Positions 33,526 through 34,893 of a stretch of 34,893 nucleotides of DNA are shown in pieces. Source of the DNA: Flammeovirgaceae bacterium UBA4465. Its GTDB lineage: Bacteria > Bacteroidota > Bacteroidia > Cytophagales > Cyclobacteriaceae. Below the pieces are notes generated by a model that searched no databases, was not told the origin of the DNA, and saw only the letters and a program-made list of their open reading frames with translations. Location: the NCBI GenBank assembly GCA_905182655.1, contig CAJJCN010000061.1, positions 1 through 34,893 on the forward strand, read 5' to 3'. Both the position numbers and the translations under genes were made by a program. Numbering within the stretch: the stretch's first letter is position 1; each line of letters starts with the position of its first letter.

Positions 33526-34893
33526 ATGAACACACATCAAGACACCATCGTTGCCTTGGCAACCGCCCCAGGTATCGGTGCCATCGGCATAATTAGGATT
33601 TCAGGTACAGATGCCTTTCTCATCGTTAATACATTATTCCCAAGCAAGGATCTAAATATTCAAAAAACACACACGATACATTACGGACATTTAATGAGAA
33701 ATGATCAAATCCTTGATGAGGTTGTGGTCTCCTTGTTTAAAGGTCCCCAATCTTATACCAAGGAAGATGTCATTGAAGTTTCGTGTCATGGATCTCCTTA
33801 CTTGCTCCAAAAAGTCATTGAAGCCCTCATCGATGGGGGTGCTCGGTTGGCCAAACCCGGTGAATTTACCCAAAGGGCCTTCCTCAATGGACGATTTGAT
33901 TTGGCTCAGGCAGAAGCAGTTGCCGATCTCATCGCTTCAGAGAATGAAACGGCACACCAAGCAGCGATCAATCAAATGCGGGGAGGATTTTCTGCTGAAA
34001 TCAAAAAATTAAGAGAAGAATTGATCCATTTTGCCTCCATGATTGAGCTAGAACTTGATTTTGGTGAAGAAGATGTAGAATTTGCCAATCGCGAAGAACT
34101 CAAATCATTGGTTGAGAAAATCCAAGGGGCGATCCAAGGATTGATCGAAAGCTTCAGTTTGGGAAATGTCATCAAAAAAGGCATACCCACCGTCATCGCC
34201 GGTAAACCTAATTCGGGAAAATCTACTCTACTCAATGCCTTGCTCAATGAAGAAAAAGCCATCGTATCTGACATCCCAGGTACGACCCGAGATTTTATTG
34301 AAGATGAAATTATTTTGGCAGGCATCCCCTTTCGATTTGTAGATACGGCAGGTATCCGGGCTACCGAAGATCAAGTAGAGGCCATGGGTGTCGCTCGGAC
34401 ACATACCAAAATGCGTGAAGCTTCTATACTGCTCTATATGGTAGACCTTCAAAATGATAACTTATCTGCTTATCAGGAACAATTGTCCTCCTTGGAGCAG
34501 CAAGAAGTCCCTTTTATCATTGTAGGCAACAAGCTGGATCAAGCAGACCAAAATTTAAAAACACATGTCCAAGCTGATGATCGCGCAGTCTTGATCTCTG
34601 CGGCTTCAAAAACTAATCTTGATGGATTGAAAAGCAAACTGATTGATGTCCTAGATCTCGCCCAATTTAAAAATAGCAATACCATCGTGACCAATGTGCG
34701 TCATTATGAGGGGTTGATGCAAACCAAAATAGCCCTTCAAAAAGTATTAAAAGGTATCGCCGATGATATTACCCATGATTTTCTGGCAGCGGACATTCGA
34801 CAATCATTATATGCCTTAGGCGAAATCACTGGCGAAATCACTACAGACGATTTGCTAGAGAATATCTTTTCTAAATTCTGTATCGGGAAGTAA
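33526..34893 (+). CDS. mnmE: tRNA uridine-5-carboxymethylaminomethyl modification GTPase
   Basis: A complete 455-residue MnmE (TrmE). With MnmG it places the 5-carboxymethylaminomethyl group on the wobble uridine U34 of certain tRNAs. The N-terminal formyl-tetrahydrofolate-binding domain (1-120, IVALATAPGIGAIGIIRISG) is followed by a helical domain and a G domain inserted at about 215-370: GKPNSGKST, DIPGTTRD, DTAG and NKLD. The C-terminal FCIGK carries the conserved Cys452. The gene lies 119 bases after the FeoB permease gene, with its own possible promoter, so it is probably not part of the iron operon. Confidence 0.97.
   Translation: MNTHQDTIVALATAPGIGAIGIIRISGTDAFLIVNTLFPSKDLNIQKTHTIHYGHLMRNDQILDEVVVSLFKGPQSYTKEDVIEVSCHGSPYLLQKVIEALIDGGARLAKPGEFTQRAFLNGRFDLAQAEAVADLIASENETAHQAAINQMRGGFSAEIKKLREELIHFASMIELELDFGEEDVEFANREELKSLVEKIQGAIQGLIESFSLGNVIKKGIPTVIAGKPNSGKSTLLNALLNEEKAIVSDIPGTTRDFIEDEIILAGIPFRFVDTAGIRATEDQVEAMGVARTHTKMREASILLYMVDLQNDNLSAYQEQLSSLEQQEVPFIIVGNKLDQADQNLKTHVQADDRAVLISAASKTNLDGLKSKLIDVLDLAQFKNSNTIVTNVRHYEGLMQTKIALQKVLKGIADDITHDFLAADIRQSLYALGEITGEITTDDLLENIFSKFCIGK

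Noticed and set aside
33972-34325. 117-residue minus-strand frame inside mnmE
   Set aside because: It lies wholly within the well-supported mnmE gene, is serine-rich as expected for an antisense shadow, and resembles no family.

Overview
The window reads as a chromosomal segment of a free-living Bacteroidota bacterium, probably of the Cytophagales or a close relative. The evidence is a low-GC genome, promoters of the TAnnTTTG type, almost no Shine-Dalgarno sequences, and a typical gene set: SusA-like GH13, DUF4136, DUF3108, OPT and ThuA proteins, an RND/TolC pair, and DapD with LysA. I see no rRNA, tRNA, CRISPR array, insertion sequence or prophage. The last base is the last base of the mnmE stop codon. 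The first 159 bases are the tail of a gene that starts outside the window.

Layout. 1-1474 (+): end of an RND efflux permease and its TolC-like outer-membrane partner. 1479-6644 (-): OPT transporter, tail-specific protease and ROK sugar kinase, transcribed leftward. 6929-8050 (+): NagX-like membrane acyltransferase. 8308-8718 (-): OsmC peroxidase. 9105-10841 (+): large lipoprotein esterase. 10935-11795 (-): ThuA protein. 12217-12639 (-): an unknown. 12787-17531 (+): an apparent operon of a 2-oxoglutarate-type oxygenase, a tryptophan 2,3-dioxygenase and a fused GH3 (NagZ-like) plus NamZ (DUF1343) peptidoglycan glycosidase. 17606-18235 (-): an N-acetylmuramoyl-L-alanine amidase. 18305-20791 (+): HrpB helicase. 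20792-21163 (-): a small unknown. 21439-23301 (-): GH13 neopullulanase-like enzyme. 23646-25588 (+): DUF4136 lipoprotein and NhaC antiporter. 25581-29018 (-): dapD, DUF3108, TPR lipoprotein and lysA. 29499-33406 (+): an iron operon. 33526-34893 (+): mnmE.

Two groups stand out. The first is the iron operon: a DtxR-type repressor, a membrane-anchored protein that fuses a DtxR-like metal-sensing core to FeoA-like domains, and a FeoB split into a separate GTPase and a separate permease. The genes overlap by 4 to 23 bases, and the operon sits behind a 24-bp perfect palindrome that abuts a probable leaderless promoter. The second is peptidoglycan turnover: a single polypeptide joins the exo-glucosaminidase and exo-muramidase activities that Bacillus subtilis encodes in separate genes. 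An amidase lies next to it, and a ROK kinase and NagX-like protein lie elsewhere in the window.

Regulatory signals that can be read directly are DtxR-style palindromes before the iron operon, a 12-bp LacI-style palindrome before the GH13 gene, and several TAnnTTTG-like boxes placed 4-5 bases before start codons. Three convergent gene pairs end within 4 bases of each other or overlap.
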